Below, one piece after another: positions 32,421 through 44,060 of a stretch of 64,000 nucleotides of DNA. This stretch comes from Muscardinus avellanarius (lineage: Eukaryota > Chordata > Mammalia > Rodentia > Gliridae). The notes beneath the pieces were generated by a model, which made no database searches, was not told where the DNA came from, and saw only the letters and a list, made by a program, of their open reading frames with translations. Position numbers and translations under genes: made by a program. The stretch spans positions 119,373,405-119,437,404 of the forward strand of contig OY726559.1 of the NCBI GenBank assembly GCA_963383645.1, given 5' to 3'. Positions within the stretch are counted from its first letter, which is position 1, and each line of letters opens with the position of its first letter.

Positions 32421-32660
32421 CCAGTCCCTGACACCTCATAGAGGCTCTTTGTGAGGTCATGGCTAGACATGGCCCAATCAGGGCGAGCCATGGCCTGCTG
32501 GGGCTGTCTTACCTTTGCCCTCCAAGACTTTTCCCAGTTTAATAACAAGAATGAGAAAACCTCTAAAAGCTTCTTTACTTCCATAGGGTATGGAGACTAA
32601 CTTGTTTAGAAGTTAAAATTTAGAGAGTGCTTCAGTGGCTTTTACAGTTTAAAAACAATG
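32421..32660. other. upstream flank of the kinase gene
   Basis: Presumed promoter-proximal sequence. No further element is recognised. Confidence 0.4.
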
Positions 32661-32664
32661 TGGA

Positions 32665-32850
32665 CCTTTGGGCTGAAACAGGAGGATAATGGGTTGGACA
32701 ACAGCCTCAGCAAGCAGTGAGGCTCTCATCAATCTACTGAGATCCTGTTTGTAGATAAAATTTTAAAAACTGGACTAGGGGTATAGCTCAGAGGTAGAAT
32801 ACCCTGGGTTCAATACACAGTAATACACACATACACACACAAATAAAATG
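32665..32850 (+). mobile_element. old B1/ID hybrid SINE with CA tail
   Basis: Middle (CAGCCTCAGCAAGCAGTGAG) and ID-like tail (GTATAGCTCAGAGGTAGAAT, GGTTCAAT) are recognisable. Confidence 0.75.
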
Positions 32851-32994
32851 CTCATCATATCTATACTCAGTGTATTCAATTACTTTTTTTCACTGGATCA
32901 TTGGTATTAAAAGGTTGGTAAACCAGGTGTTTGAGTGCCAGGAAGTCGATACCTGGTGGAGAGGTCCTCTCACCTGTGGTTATTCAGGGTACCT

Positions 32995-33265
32995 GCTGGA
33001 CACTGTCTTTTTCCTTCCCCCCAACCTAATGCAAGGACAGGAGCCAAGAGCCATGCCAGGCTACACAGGTGGCTTAGAGACAGCCGTCCTCTTGTCTCAG
33101 CCTCCCAAAAGCTGGAATTACAAACGTGCACCACCATGCCTGGCTCCTTTTTAGTTTTTATTTTGAAATAGTGTCTTGCTGTTAATTCGGCTGGCCTGGA
33201 ACCCGTGATCCTCCTGTCTAAGCCTCCCACGTACTGGGATTCAAGGCGTGTGCCACCACCCGTCA
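32995..33265 (-). mobile_element. two antisense B1/ID SINE heads in tandem
   Basis: Two reverse-complement heads end near 33,145 (CCACCATGCCTGGC) and 33,262 (GTGTGCCACCACCCG). Confidence 0.75.
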
Positions 33266-34047
33266 TTTTCATTGGTGTGTTCAGGCATTTTCTCTGACTA
33301 GGGAGGACTGGATTCTGTCATTTGTTTCCTGAACGTCTTACAGTGTTTCTGTCCCTCAATTCCACATGATTACCTTCTCTATTTGTTTGATTTTTGTTAC
33401 GGAAACATTTTAATCCCCATCTCTTTCATATGAGGGGGTCTGGTCCATAGATATTTCTTTGACGTTCTGTGAGGATTCAATTTAACATGCGACACTGGTA
33501 CCACTGATGTGAATCTGCAGCAGGACAGGCTCAAGAACATACAGATTCTTCTCGTGCACAGCTCAAATCCCACCCCAACAGAGACAAAAGTCACAAAGCA
33601 TTGTGTTTGTGCTGTGTGCTCAGTAATATAGACTGGTAATTGGATTCTTTTCTATATATTATCTTAAATTATTCTCACATTAGGTTGGGGGCGAAGGAAA
33701 AAGAGAAAAGTCACACTAACTTTTCTAACTCATGAAATTGGCTGTATCAGAGGTCTTTCTCTCTTCATCCACCTCTGAGTTCCTATCTAATGTCCTTCAT
33801 TTCCACCTGAAGGATTGCTCTTATGCAGAATAGGTCTAGTGATCAACTCCTTTGGCTCTTGCTTATCTGCTGCTGTGGATTGAATGTGTGTGCCCCAGCA
33901 TTCCTATTGAGACTTCAACCCCAGTGCAACAGTGTTGAGAGGGGGATTCAGGAGGGGTTAGTCTATGAAGCTCCAATTTCCCGGATAGGATGTGTACATT
34001 TAGGAAGGAGTGAGCATTTACAAGTCCCTGGGTTGAAACCCAGGAAT

Positions 34048-34094
<47 letters not shown>

Positions 34095-34104
34095 TATTTA
34101 TTAA
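33266..34104. other. no recognised gene; AC microsatellite at the end
   Basis: Nothing coding is supported. A run of about 21 AC units lies at 34,050-34,092. The frames through it are repeat artefacts. Confidence 0.6.
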
Positions 34105-34255
34105 ACTGGCATGGTGACACAAATCTGTGATCCAAGCTAGCCAGGAAGTTGCAAGTTTAAGGCTATCTCTGGCCACTTGGCTCCTTGGTAGAATGGATAG
34201 AATCCCAAGTACTTCCAAAAAAGAAGAAGAAGAAGAAAAAAAAGAAAGAAATGGA
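34105..34255 (+). mobile_element. partial B1/ID SINE
   Basis: CTGGCATGGTGACACAAATC head with a shortened tail and an A/G-rich end. Confidence 0.6.
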
Positions 34256-34515
34256 AAAGAAAGGCCTTGTTATAGTGAGTTCAAGTCATCCACTCTCTCC
34301 AATGCGGAATGTCCTTGGCCTTACCTCCGGAACATCTAGAAATTGACTTTTATTTTTAATCAATTACCCAGCCTATGGTATTTGTTAGAGCAGCATGAAA
34401 GGACAATGGTATCTGGAATACCTCCATTTCCTCTTGTATGGAAAGGTCAGTATTGCAGGCCAAAGGATTCATCACTTTAAATATATTGACCTATTGCCTT
34501 CTGGGTTTTAGGTTT

Positions 34516-34518
<3 letters not shown>

Positions 34519-34571
<53 letters not shown>

Positions 34572-34760
34572 TTTTTTGTGGTACTGGGGTTCCTGGAAGC
34601 CCTTCTAACTCTGGGCTACACTCCCAGACCTTTTTTTACATTTTTATTTGGAAACAGGGTCTCCTAAGCCAGCGCACGCGGCTGGCTTCCAACCTGCGCG
34701 ATCCTCCTGTCTCTGCCTCCCAAGCGGGGGGATTACAAGCGTGTGCCACCATGCCCGGCT
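34519..34760 (-). mobile_element. young B1/ID SINE, antisense, with (CTTT)n tail
   Basis: The 15-bp duplication GGTTTTAGGTTTTCT at 34,504-34,518 and 34,761-34,775 flanks it. The tail has become a (CTTT) microsatellite (to about 34,570). Sequence is close to the young consensus. Confidence 0.92.
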
Positions 34761-34775
34761 GGTTTTAGGTTTTCT

Positions 34776-35990
34776 AATGAGAAATGTGATGAGGACCTTA
34801 TAGGATGCTCATTATCACCACTCCTATTCAATATAATACTTGAAATTCTAGCCAGAGCTATAAGGCAAGAGAAGGAAATTAAAAGAATACAAGCACACAA
34901 AGAAGAAGTGAAATTACCTCTGTTTGCAGATGACATGATTCTATACTGAGAATGAAAAAATATGTATTACATAAAATATATATTTAATATATATTAGTAT
35001 AATATAAATAATAATGTATTATATATTATAGTCATATAATATGACATATTATATTATACATATGTATGTTATAAATATATAACACAAATCTTCCACCAGA
35101 AGACTTCTAGAGCTGATAAATTCAGCAAAGTACCCAGATATTAAATCAACTTAAAATATCAATAGTTTTTCTTTTCCACAGCCACAAATACACTGAAAAA
35201 TATCTTGAAAATAATTTAATTCCCAATTCCTTTGAAAATGAAAATACTTAGTAATACAAGACCAAGGAGGCAAAAGTTCTGTATTGTGAACACCATAGAA
35301 CACCAGAGAAGGAAACTGAAGAAGATCTTAGAAGATGGGAAGATCTCTCATGTTCTCGGATAGAGTAAATATGTCAAAAGGGCCTTACAGATTTAAAAGC
35401 CACATACAGATTCTATGACATTCCTGTCAAAATACCAATGGCATTCTGCATTGTACTAAAGAAAACAGTTCTCAAATTCATATGAAAAACAAAAGCCTCA
35501 GAATAGGCAAAGCAACTCTGAACAAGAAGAATCATGGTGGAACCATCACAATACCTAATTTTTAATTATACTACCGAGCTATAGGAATGAAACAGCATAC
35601 TATTGGCATGAAAACAAACATGCAGACGAGTGGAACAGAATAGAAACACAGAGATGAATCTACACACTTATAGCCAGTTGATTCTTGACATAGGTGCCAA
35701 AATATGTGCCAGAGAGAAGACAGTCTTTTCAACATATGATGCTGGAAACACCGGATGTCCAGAAAAAAAGGAATAAAGGAATAAAATTAGATTCCATCTC
35801 TTACCCTGCACAAAAGTCAAAATAGGTCAAAAACCTAGAAATTAGATCAGAAACTTTGCAATTACTTCAAGAAAACATAGGGCTAATTCTTCAGTATATT
35901 TTGGCACTGGTAGAAACTACTTCAAGACAACCTTGAAATTTGAAAACTCCTGGATGCAAAGGAAACAAGAGTCTGAAGAGAGAACTTACA
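34776..35990 (+). mobile_element. L1 ORF2 fragment
   Basis: Reverse-transcriptase core is readable: [20 protein letters not shown] and [11 protein letters not shown] at 34.8-34.95 kb, then the downstream ORF2 in pieces to about 35.99 kb. A TA-rich insertion lies near 34,960-35,085. It is decayed and older than L1-2. Confidence 0.8.
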
Positions 35991-36037
35991 GAGTTGGAGA
36001 AAAAAAAGCCTCAAAACAACGACAAATTCACACATGC

Positions 36038-36104
36038 ATATATACAAACACACACACACACATACACACACAGTCAGAGTGACTCATTGAATAATAAACA
36101 ATTC
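36038..36104. repeat. CA-rich simple repeat
   Basis: ACACACATACACACAC tract next to the L1 fragment end. Confidence 0.7.
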
Positions 36105-36300
36105 TCATCGGGGTGTGTTGATGCACACTTGTAATCCTGGTACTTTGGAGGATGAGACAGGAGGATCACAGGTTGAAGGACAGCCTCAGAAAATAGGCTC
36201 TCATCAATCTAGTGATACCCTGTTTCAAGAAATAAGAATAAAACAAGGCTGAGGTGTAGTTCAGAGGCAAAACACGTCTAGACTCAATCCCCAGCATACA
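36105..36300 (+). mobile_element. B1/ID hybrid SINE
   Basis: GGGGTGTGTTGATGCACACT head and TGTAGTTCAGAGGCAAAA tail; diverged. Confidence 0.75.
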
Positions 36301-36782
36301 GACACACACATGCATACATACACACACTCAAACATACATGCTGAAATTCCACGTGTCTATATACCTATATATCTATGCATGTTGAATTTCCATGTCCATA
36401 AACCTATATTTCTGCATATATATATATACACACACATATGTCTACATGCATATATATATACATACATGCTAGAATTATATGTCCATATACCTATATATCT
36501 ATGCATATGTATACACACATACATATATAGCTATATGCATATATGTATACACATACACACATATACATACATACATACATACATACATACTGGAATTCTA
36601 TGTATATATACGTATATATGCATATATACACACCTACATACATAAGTCTATATGCATATATATACATACATATACATGCTGGAATTCTATGTCTATATAC
36701 ATATATATATATTTCTGTGCATGCATATATATATGTCTATATGCATACATACATACATACATACATACTCACACGTATACAT
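36300..36782. repeat. long ATAC/ATACAC microsatellite with ~120-bp higher-order repeats
   Basis: Nearly 500 bp of ATAC, ATAT and ACAC units. CATGCTGGAATTCTATGT-like landmarks recur at about 36,338, 36,464, 36,588 and 36,676, so the repeat is organised in longer blocks that probably grew by unequal exchange. The Tyr/Ile/Thr/His-rich frames here are artefacts. Confidence 0.85.
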
Positions 36783-36789
36783 TTTTTTC

Positions 36790-37505
36790 TTTTCTTGCAA
36801 TACTGGGAATTGAACCCAGAAGCATTGTACCTCTGAGCTACACCCCAGCCCCATGTTTTATTATTTACTTTGAATCATGGTCTCACTAAATTGCACAGGA
36901 CCTCATTAAGTTGCTAAGACTTGCCATGAGGCAGGGATCCTCCAGTTTCAGCCTCCCACATACTGGGATTACAAGCGTGTGCCACTATTCGTGGCTTGGA
37001 GTTCTATATTTAATGGAAAACTTTTTGTTTCATAATATATCAAATAGGTCTCTTCCAGCTTTATACTTACATTCTGAATTTGTATGTGTTGTGTATGGGG
37101 TACTGAGGATTGAACCAAGAGGCATTCTACCTCTGGGCTACACTCCCAAACTTATTTTATATTTTATTTGGAAACAGGGTCTCACTAGTTTGATGAGAGT
37201 CTCACTATTTGCTGAGGCTGTCCTTGAACCTGTGATGCTCCTGTCTCAGCCTTCCAAGTACTGGGATTACAAGCGTGCACTACCATGCCTGGCTTTTATT
37301 TTCATTTTTTGCAGTACTGGGGATTGAACCCAGGGGCATTTCTACCTTCATGCTACACTCCCAGCCCTACTTTTATCTCTTATTTAAAACAGGGTCCCAC
37401 GAAATTGTGGAGTGCCTAAGTAGCTGAGGCTAGCTGGGAACCTGTGATCCTTCTGTCTCAGCCTCCGAAGTACTGGAATGACAAGTGTGTGCCACCACAT
37501 CTGGC
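36790..37505 (-). mobile_element. three antisense B1/ID SINEs in a row
   Basis: Copies end near 36,996, 37,292 and 37,505, each with a CACTGGGGATTGAACCCAG-like tail complement and a CCACCATGCCTGGC-like head complement. Confidence 0.85.
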
Positions 37506-37734
37506 AATATTCAGTATTTAAATTAGTATGTCTTTAATCATCATACCCAGGTTAGCCAAATAGGTGCTATGGTTGATTTTCTCTTTTTGTGAATCCTTTG
37601 TTTCTCTGCTAACAGTGTTCTCTTCAACAGTGAATTCTGCCTAGAGGTGGAAGTGTCCTCAAATGATCACACAGTCATGCTTTTTACTGATTCTTTCCAT
37701 TGTTTCATCTTTGTCATCTTAGGAGCTTCAGTCT

Positions 37735-37930
37735 AGCTCCAGCATAGCTGAAATCCCAGTATTTGGGAGGCTGAGATGGGAGAGTTGCAGGTTCAAGGCA
37801 GCCTCTGCAATTTACTGAGATCCCTTTAAAAATAAAGAAAAAAAGAAAGAAATGAATGAATAAATGAATGAATGAATGTACTCAGGGTGTACCTTGAGGA
37901 TGGAATGCAACTGGATTCAACCCCTAGTAT
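37735..37930 (+). mobile_element. B1/ID SINE with (GAAT) tail
   Basis: AGCATAGCTGAAATCCCAGT head, middle CTCTGCAATTTACTGAGATC, then an A-rich (GAAT)n and a tail remnant. Confidence 0.7.
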
Positions 37931-38555
37931 CCACAACATCCATAGGCTGGGGGAGGTGAGGGGAAAGGGTAATGAGCCTGCTGCACAGCCAGGGAGGAGT
38001 CTATGGCCTTCCCTTCCCAGAACCTGCCCTGCCTTTGCTCTCCAATAGCTGGACTGGACTCTAAGAGAGCCACACAGGAGAGCAGTCCGTACAGTCCAAG
38101 GTTAGGAGGGAGGGGGGCTCTATATTTGTGCTTGGTCACATGCATTTGTGTCTTTGCTTTTTTTTTTCCTGTGGAGCTTGGGATGGAAGCCAGCTCCTTT
38201 ACCCCTGAGCCTCAACCAGCTCTGTGGTGGTTATTTAGTCCTCAAGGATGAGGGAGCATGCCACAGCCTTCAAGAAATCTCTGACTCTCATAATCACTTA
38301 ACACATTTGGGGGTGTAACAAAAGGCTTGGGGTCTGTATCAGAGACAGGGCAGACCTACAGGAAGGAATCCCCATATTAAAAGACCTGCCCTGAGAAGGG
38401 GCTGCTTTAGTTGGGTCAGAAGATTATTGGTATAAAAACTGTTCTGTATCCAAAAACTTCAGGAACTTATTTTCAAGTTATTCCCGTATACCCCTCTGAT
38501 ATAGGGCTTTAATCTGTCCCTTTTTTCTACCTTTGTAATGTACCACCATAAGTGT
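37931..38555. other. no recognised gene; SINE tail near 38.16-38.23 kb
   Basis: Only a partial antisense ID-like tail is visible near 38,160-38,230. Confidence 0.5.
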
Positions 38556-38634
38556 TTCACCATAATAGTATTGGCACAAAATAGACACAATGGCCAACAG
38601 AACAGAAACAAATCCTCAAACTTAGAGCCAGTTG

Positions 38635-38690
<56 letters not shown>

Positions 38691-38874
38691 ATGCTACTGG
38701 GGAAAGAATCTAGGTGAAATCACCTCCCAGTCCTATTTTTTTATTTGGAAACAGGGTTCTGCCATATTACTGAATGTCTTGTTAAGTAGCTGAGGCTGGC
38801 TTTGAATCTGTACTCATCCTGTCTCAGCCTCCCAAAGTACTAGGATTACAGGCATTTACCACCACATATTGCCT
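38635..38874 (-). mobile_element. antisense B1/ID SINE with (GT)n tail
   Basis: The 9-bp duplication AGCCAGTTG at 38,626-38,634 and 38,875-38,883 flanks it. The A-tail has evolved into about 24 GT units. Confidence 0.85.
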
Positions 38875-39249
38875 AGCCAGTTGATTTTTGACAAAGATAA
38901 CAAAAACATACGCTGGAGTAAAGACAGCTTTTTCAACAAATGGTGCTGGGGAAACTACTTATTATATGTGGAAGAATGAAATTAGACCCCAATCTCACCC
39001 TGTAAAGGGGCCAACTGAAGATGGACAAAAGACCTATAAATTAGACCAAAGACTTTACAGTTACTAGAAGCAGCTACAGGCCACTCTCCAGGTATTGGCA
39101 GAGACTTCCTCAACAAGACCCCCAAAGCTCAAGAGGGAAAACAGAATCAGAAAGTTGTATGGCATGAAATTTTAGTTTTTGCACAGTAAATGAAACAATC
39201 AGAGTCTGAAGACAGAACCTGCTGGTGTCTAAAATATACAAAGAATTTA

Positions 39250-39461
39250 AGCCGGGCATGGTGGCGCATGTTTGTAATCCCCACGCTTGGGAGGCTGAGA
39301 CAGGAGGATCGCACAGGTTCAAAGCCAGCCTCAGCTACTTAGTGAGGCTCTCAGCAAATTAGTGAGACCCTCTTTCCAAATAAAATATAAAATGGGTCTG
39401 GGGGTGTAGCCCGGAGGTAGAAAGCCTCTGGGTTCCACCCCCAGTATACCCCCATAAAAAG
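39250..39461 (+). mobile_element. young B1/ID hybrid SINE
   Basis: The 17-bp duplication AATATACAAAGAATTTA at 39,233-39,249 and 39,462-39,478 flanks a near-consensus copy (GCCGGGCATGGTGGCGCATG ... GTAGCCCGGAGGTAGAA). Confidence 0.93.
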
Positions 39462-39526
39462 AATATACAAAGAATTTAAAAGCCTTAACACTGAACTCCC
39501 CCTAAAATAGAAAATGGGCAACTCAC

Positions 39527-40030
39527 CTGAGCATGGTGGTGCACACTTGTCATCACAGTACTGGGGAAAGTGAGACAGGATTGCAGATATTAAGCCAGAC
39601 TCAGCAGTTTAGTGAGATTTTGTTTCCAAATATAAAATAAAACTGGGCTAGAGGTACAGCTCAGAGGTAAAATATACCTGGTTCAATAACCTTAACACCC
39701 ACGCACACAAACACACACACACACACACACACACACGCACGCACGCACGCACATACACACACTAAAAAACTTGTACTCACTGAAAAGCTACAAATTCATA
39801 GAAAATTTTATAAATATATTTTTGCTAGGCATACTGGTGTATGCTTGTAAGCCCAGTACTTGGGAGACTGATACAGGAGGGTCACAGGTTTTTGGCAAGC
39901 CTTAGCTGTTTAGTGAGGCACTCTGCAACTTAAGTGAGGCTCTGTTTCAAAGTAAAGAAATAAAATAGTGCTGGGTTGTAGCTCAGAGGTAAAATGCCCA
40001 GGCTTCAATCCCTAGGACCACATAAAAATA
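39527..40030 (+). mobile_element. two B1/ID SINEs with CA/GCAC microsatellite
   Basis: Copies at about 39,527-39,700 and 39,822-40,030. About 40 bp of CA and CG/CA repeat follows the first. Confidence 0.8.
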
Positions 40031-40261
40031 AATAAATAAAATAAAAATTTGTCTCTTTTTATGCAGCAAGAATATATATAAGGCAAAGCTCTAATTTCTG
40101 AGAATTCTGGGAAGATGGGCCTGGATTCCTGATCCCTACCTGTCAGGAATATGGGAGGCAAGGCTGGTGGCCTGGATGTGTCACATCGCCTGACAATGAA
40201 TGATGTGGGAGTACCTTGGAGATAGAATGCCCTTAGGTTCCAACCCCAGTACTGCCGCAAA

Positions 40262-41440
40262 CCGGCTCAGTCGGGATTGGGGTGATCCCAATCGCGATCA
40301 AAAATCTCAGAAAAGATAGGGTGCCGTACTGCAGACGCTTATCTGCAGCGATTCTTTCCCTTCTAGGAAATAAATTTCTTTAAGTTCCTATTTGCGGCGC
40401 TTCTGGAAAGAATCTGACATGGACAAAAGCTTCTTGAGCTAATGACACTTTATTACAAGAACCCAGAAAAATATATACCCTTCACCAGTGAAGTTAATAA
40501 TAAGAGAAAAAGAGGGGAATGCAATCACTGTAAAGCAATAGTGAATAACATGTAAACAAATGTAAAAAAAACTAGTCCGGCTTTCGGCTTTCAAGAGATT
40601 AACTCCACATCTTCTCCTGGATCTTGCAGACAGGCAGTTCCAAAGGGCAACTTCCAGAAGAAACGGGCACGCCCAAGGCTTGGAGACCTCTCGGGGAATC
40701 TTCTTTAAGTTTTTTGGAACTTTCCATCTTTTGGGCTCAGTCTGTATGGCAGGCATGGGGGAATGTGGTGATCCAGGTGGATGTGATGGATTTCTCCCAG
40801 GTCTTGCCCGCCTTGCCTTCTAAAATCTGAAAGCTTAAGCAAACTCACAACACAGTTTGGCAGAGAAACACCAAAAATGCCATGTAGTTTTTAGATTTAG
40901 TTGTCAGATATACTTCCTTAGCTGCAGAACACTTTTCCTCAAAAGATAGGCTTATTAGAAACCTATTCACCTTATAAATAATCCATATTCCTGTCCCAAA
41001 CCCTTTGCAATATCCTTTCCTTAGCCACGTGGCGCCTCCCCCATCTCGGGCAGGGCTCATACTGGGTGTAAAGGTCAAGAATCTTCCTAGCCTTCAGCTC
41101 CATTGTATTGGGCAGTATTAGTTGCTCATAAACTAGGTTGCTTTGATGTCACACCCAACGTTTGTCTTCCCGTATCTGGGCAGGATCACAAAGAGAGGGG
41201 TAAATAGAGGCAAAAAACTGTGGACGTTGTAGGACAGGGCATTCAATCTAAAGGCGAGATAATGGCTGTCAGCATAGATGGAGATGGAATTCAGAGGGCT
41301 CTGGAGGAAAGAACACACAGGCCCAGAAGTGGGAGACTTCCAAGGGTATACAAATACGTTGACTTCACTTCATAGGAGGAAAAGACCTCAGAGGTTTGGG
41401 GTGCAGCCTGAGAAATGCTCAAGAAGTCAGTGTAAAAACA
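40262..41440 (-). other. unassigned 1.2 kb, possibly an LTR-like element
   Basis: The minus strand has TTGTAATAAAGTG near 40,440-40,455 followed by a CpG-containing stretch (CAGAAGCGCCGCAAATAGG, then GAATCGCTGCAGATAAGCG) down to 40,262. This resembles the R-U5 end of a class II LTR. Upstream near 40,975 is a TATA-like ATTTATAAGG. No terminal TG/CA pair or target duplication could be fixed, so this is only a suggestion. Confidence 0.3.
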
Positions 41441-41446
41441 TGTGGG

Positions 41447-41655
41447 CATGATTAGCCTGGTGAGTCACATCTGTAACCCCAGGACTTGGGAGGCTGAGGC
41501 AGGAAGTTTGTAGGCAAAGGCCAGCTTCTCAGGCCAGCTTCTGCAGCATGCTGAAAACCTGGTTCAAAATAGGAGATCAAAAGTTCTGGGGACAGAGTTC
41601 AGAGTCAGAACACCCGAGTTTAATCTGCAGGTAAAAAAAAAAAAAAAAAAAAAAG
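41447..41655 (+). mobile_element. B1/ID SINE with A tail
   Basis: Head TGATTAGCCTGGTGAGTCAC, tail remnant and about 18 A. Confidence 0.75.
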
Positions 41656-42575
41656 TGGACAGGGTCACAGGAGTCAATGTGGGCAACATGAGGACAGGAT
41701 AACTCCCCCAGCTGCTCCTTTAAGTGGCTCTTGTGGACAGCAGGGGCAGCACTGCCTCGGGTGCACAGGTCAGGTGTGGACAACGGTGAAACAGTGTAGA
41801 ACACTGACTAGGACCTGACTGTAAACTGTGGGCGCAGCAGTGTGGGTAATGACTGGGAGAGATAGTGGGAACATGTGAGGAAAGTCATCATAGACTGTGC
41901 TAAACAGAAACAGTATGGGGTGTCAGCATCCATACTGGCTAGGGGAACCAGGGTAGACCAGTTGGGGAGAGGCATGGACTCTGACCTGAGTAGCCAGTGT
42001 AAACGGTGGTGGTGGTATTGTACGTGGCTTGAGGTGCACACAGTGGGTTTGGAGACAGCTCACACGCAGAACTCAGTGTACACAGGGGGGTCATTGGCAG
42101 CAGAATTGGCTCCTCCCAACTCTGGTATTCCACTGTACAGACTTCGTCCCCGCCATGTACCTGGTTCCAGGACAGCAGCATCAAGAATTTGGTGATGTTG
42201 AATGTGACAGGCATGGTTCCAGTCACCTGGCTCTCACTTCTCTCTTCCAGTCATCTGGGCAGTTCATCAGGTGTAATGACCAGGTGACTTGGGTGAGCAG
42301 GTACCTCCTGATAAGGACACAATAGGTCACTGGCAAGGGCTTCTGGGCTTCCACGGTGTTCCAGAGTCTTGCTAGGGAGAGAAGCAATGGGACAGGTCAG
42401 TTTCTATCTCTGGCACTCCACAAACCCCAGTAGCAGTGAAGCACTACTGAAGGGTCCAGGATGGCCTGGTTCAAATCCCAGCTTTGTCCCTAAGTACCTG
42501 GGTGGCCATGGACAAGCCTTAGTTTCTTTTTTTGTTAACTAGATAATGAAGAAATTATGGGAAATTAAAATGTAT
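41656..42575. other. no recognised gene; minus-strand exon-like frame
   Basis: On the minus strand about 42,390-42,230 follows a TCTCTCCCTAG acceptor-like site and stays open (PVTYCVLIRRYLLTQVTWSL), and MPVTFNITKFLMLLSWNQ follows near 42,215-42,160. The alternating hydrophobic pattern recalls a beta-sandwich receptor domain, but no family can be named. Confidence 0.25.
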
Positions 42576-42579
42576 GCAG

Positions 42580-42910
42580 CAAATTTGAGCTTGGTGGTAC
42601 TAGTCTGTAATACCAATATTAGGCTGAGGCTGAAGGTTCGCATGTTTGAAGACAGTCAAAAAACTCAAAGAAGAACAGAGAAACTTAGCAAAGATCCTGT
42701 TTTGAAACAAAAAGGAACTGAGCGTGGTGGTGCACACTTGCAAAGCCAACAAGTGGGAAGCTGAGACAAGAGGATCAGAGGTTCATGGCCAGCCTCAGCA
42801 AATTAGTAAGACACTGTTTAAAAATAAAATGGAAAAATAGTTGGGGATCTATTTCAGAGGTAGAAATGCCTGGGATCAATCACCATTACTACAAAAAAAG
42901 AGAAAGAAAA
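42580..42910 (+). mobile_element. two B1/ID SINEs in tandem
   Basis: Partial copy at about 42,580-42,710, then a fuller one from TGAGCGTGGTGGTGCACACT at 42,719 to an A-rich end. Confidence 0.75.
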
Positions 42911-43850
42911 ATGCAGAAAGAAGAAAAGGTAAAAATCTCCTAGGTTCATCCTCTGATATAAAAAAAATTAAAAAGAAAGAAAGAAAAGAAAAGGATATAT
43001 GCACCCAACTACTAGAATACTGTTTGGCACATAATGAGTGCTCAATAAATAGTGCTTGCTTGGGAAATTGGGCACTAAGCACTGACAGAGAACACCCCCA
43101 CCCTGCCTTCGTGGGGTACAGGTCCCCAGGCAAAGATGGGTATTCCCCTGGCAGGGATGACCAAGACAGAGCAGGGCTGGGATGGGAGACTCAGATATGT
43201 CTTTTGAGTCTGAAGTTGGAAAGGAGAGTGCTGTGCAAAGAAAATGAAGAAGGAACATGAATGAGCAGGAAGTGGCAGAGCTGGCCTTCACCACAAGGTC
43301 CCTGTGACTCCAAAATCCTACTCACTGGACCTAAACCATCACTCTGGTGACTCCTAATCCTGACACTTCCCTGGGGCTCTTCCTGTCATGCCCTGAGTAA
43401 CTGCTGATGGAAGCTTTCTCCTTTACTGATTCTCTTTATTCTTCAGCCTAAAACCAAGAATCAGACCCCTAGCTTTGCTGGATCCACAGGAAATGCCATT
43501 TGTGCTATTGTTTATGCCAGGCACTGTGCTGAGCACTTGATATTTGCTAGTGACTCACCAGAATGCCTAGGCAGGTGTCTGGCACCTAGGGGTGTTGGTG
43601 GGTGGGATGGAGAAACCAAGATCTCTTACTCAGGTGTCTGCCATACCTTCCCTGGTACACATGAAAATGACCCCAGGGTCCCATGAATTGCTCCGGGAAT
43701 CCAGGCAGCTCTCCTTGCTGTGCATGAGGCTACCTGGCCTCCATCCTCTCTGATTCAACCTTTCCTTTGCCAACAAAAGCAGGAGCAGAAACTAACAGAC
43801 ATAAGGAGCTGGTTAGGTTGGGCCAAGGAGGCCAGCCAGGAAGTGTCCGC
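42911..43850. other. no recognised gene
   Basis: Includes GAATACTGTTTGGCACATAATGAGTGCTCAATAAAT at about 43,015-43,050, a motif of old mammalian-wide repeats. No coding frame has family resemblance. Confidence 0.5.
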
Positions 43851-43854
43851 TTCT

Positions 43855-44060
43855 ACCTGGGCATGGTGATGCACAGCTATAATCACACTGCTTGGGATGG
43901 TAAAACAGAATTGCAGGATCAATGCAAGACTCTGCAACTTAGTAAGACTCTCAGCAGCCTAGAGTAATGACAACTGTTTCTGAAAAAGAAAAAAAAAAAC
44001 TAAAGAATGCAAAGGGGGTATAGTGCAGAGCTCCCTGAATTCATTCCCCAGTATCAAGAA
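43855..44060 (+). mobile_element. old B1/ID SINE
   Basis: Head CTGGGCATGGTGATGCACAG, poor tail, A-rich insert. Confidence 0.7.

Larger units (their letters stand above)
38556..39520 (+). mobile_element. L1 ORF2 fragment with two SINE insertions
   Basis: ORF2 sequence (TATTGGCACAAAATAGACAC; TTGATTTTTGACAAAG; CAACAAATGGTGCTGGG) runs from about 38,560 to 39,520 once two flanked SINEs are removed. Confidence 0.8.

Noticed and set aside
36310..36889. long Tyr/Ile/Thr/His-rich frames
   Set aside because: They are translations of an ATAC/ATACAC microsatellite.
41939..42226. class II cytokine receptor assignment
   Set aside because: Only a loose strand pattern; defining cysteines and tryptophans are not aligned well enough.
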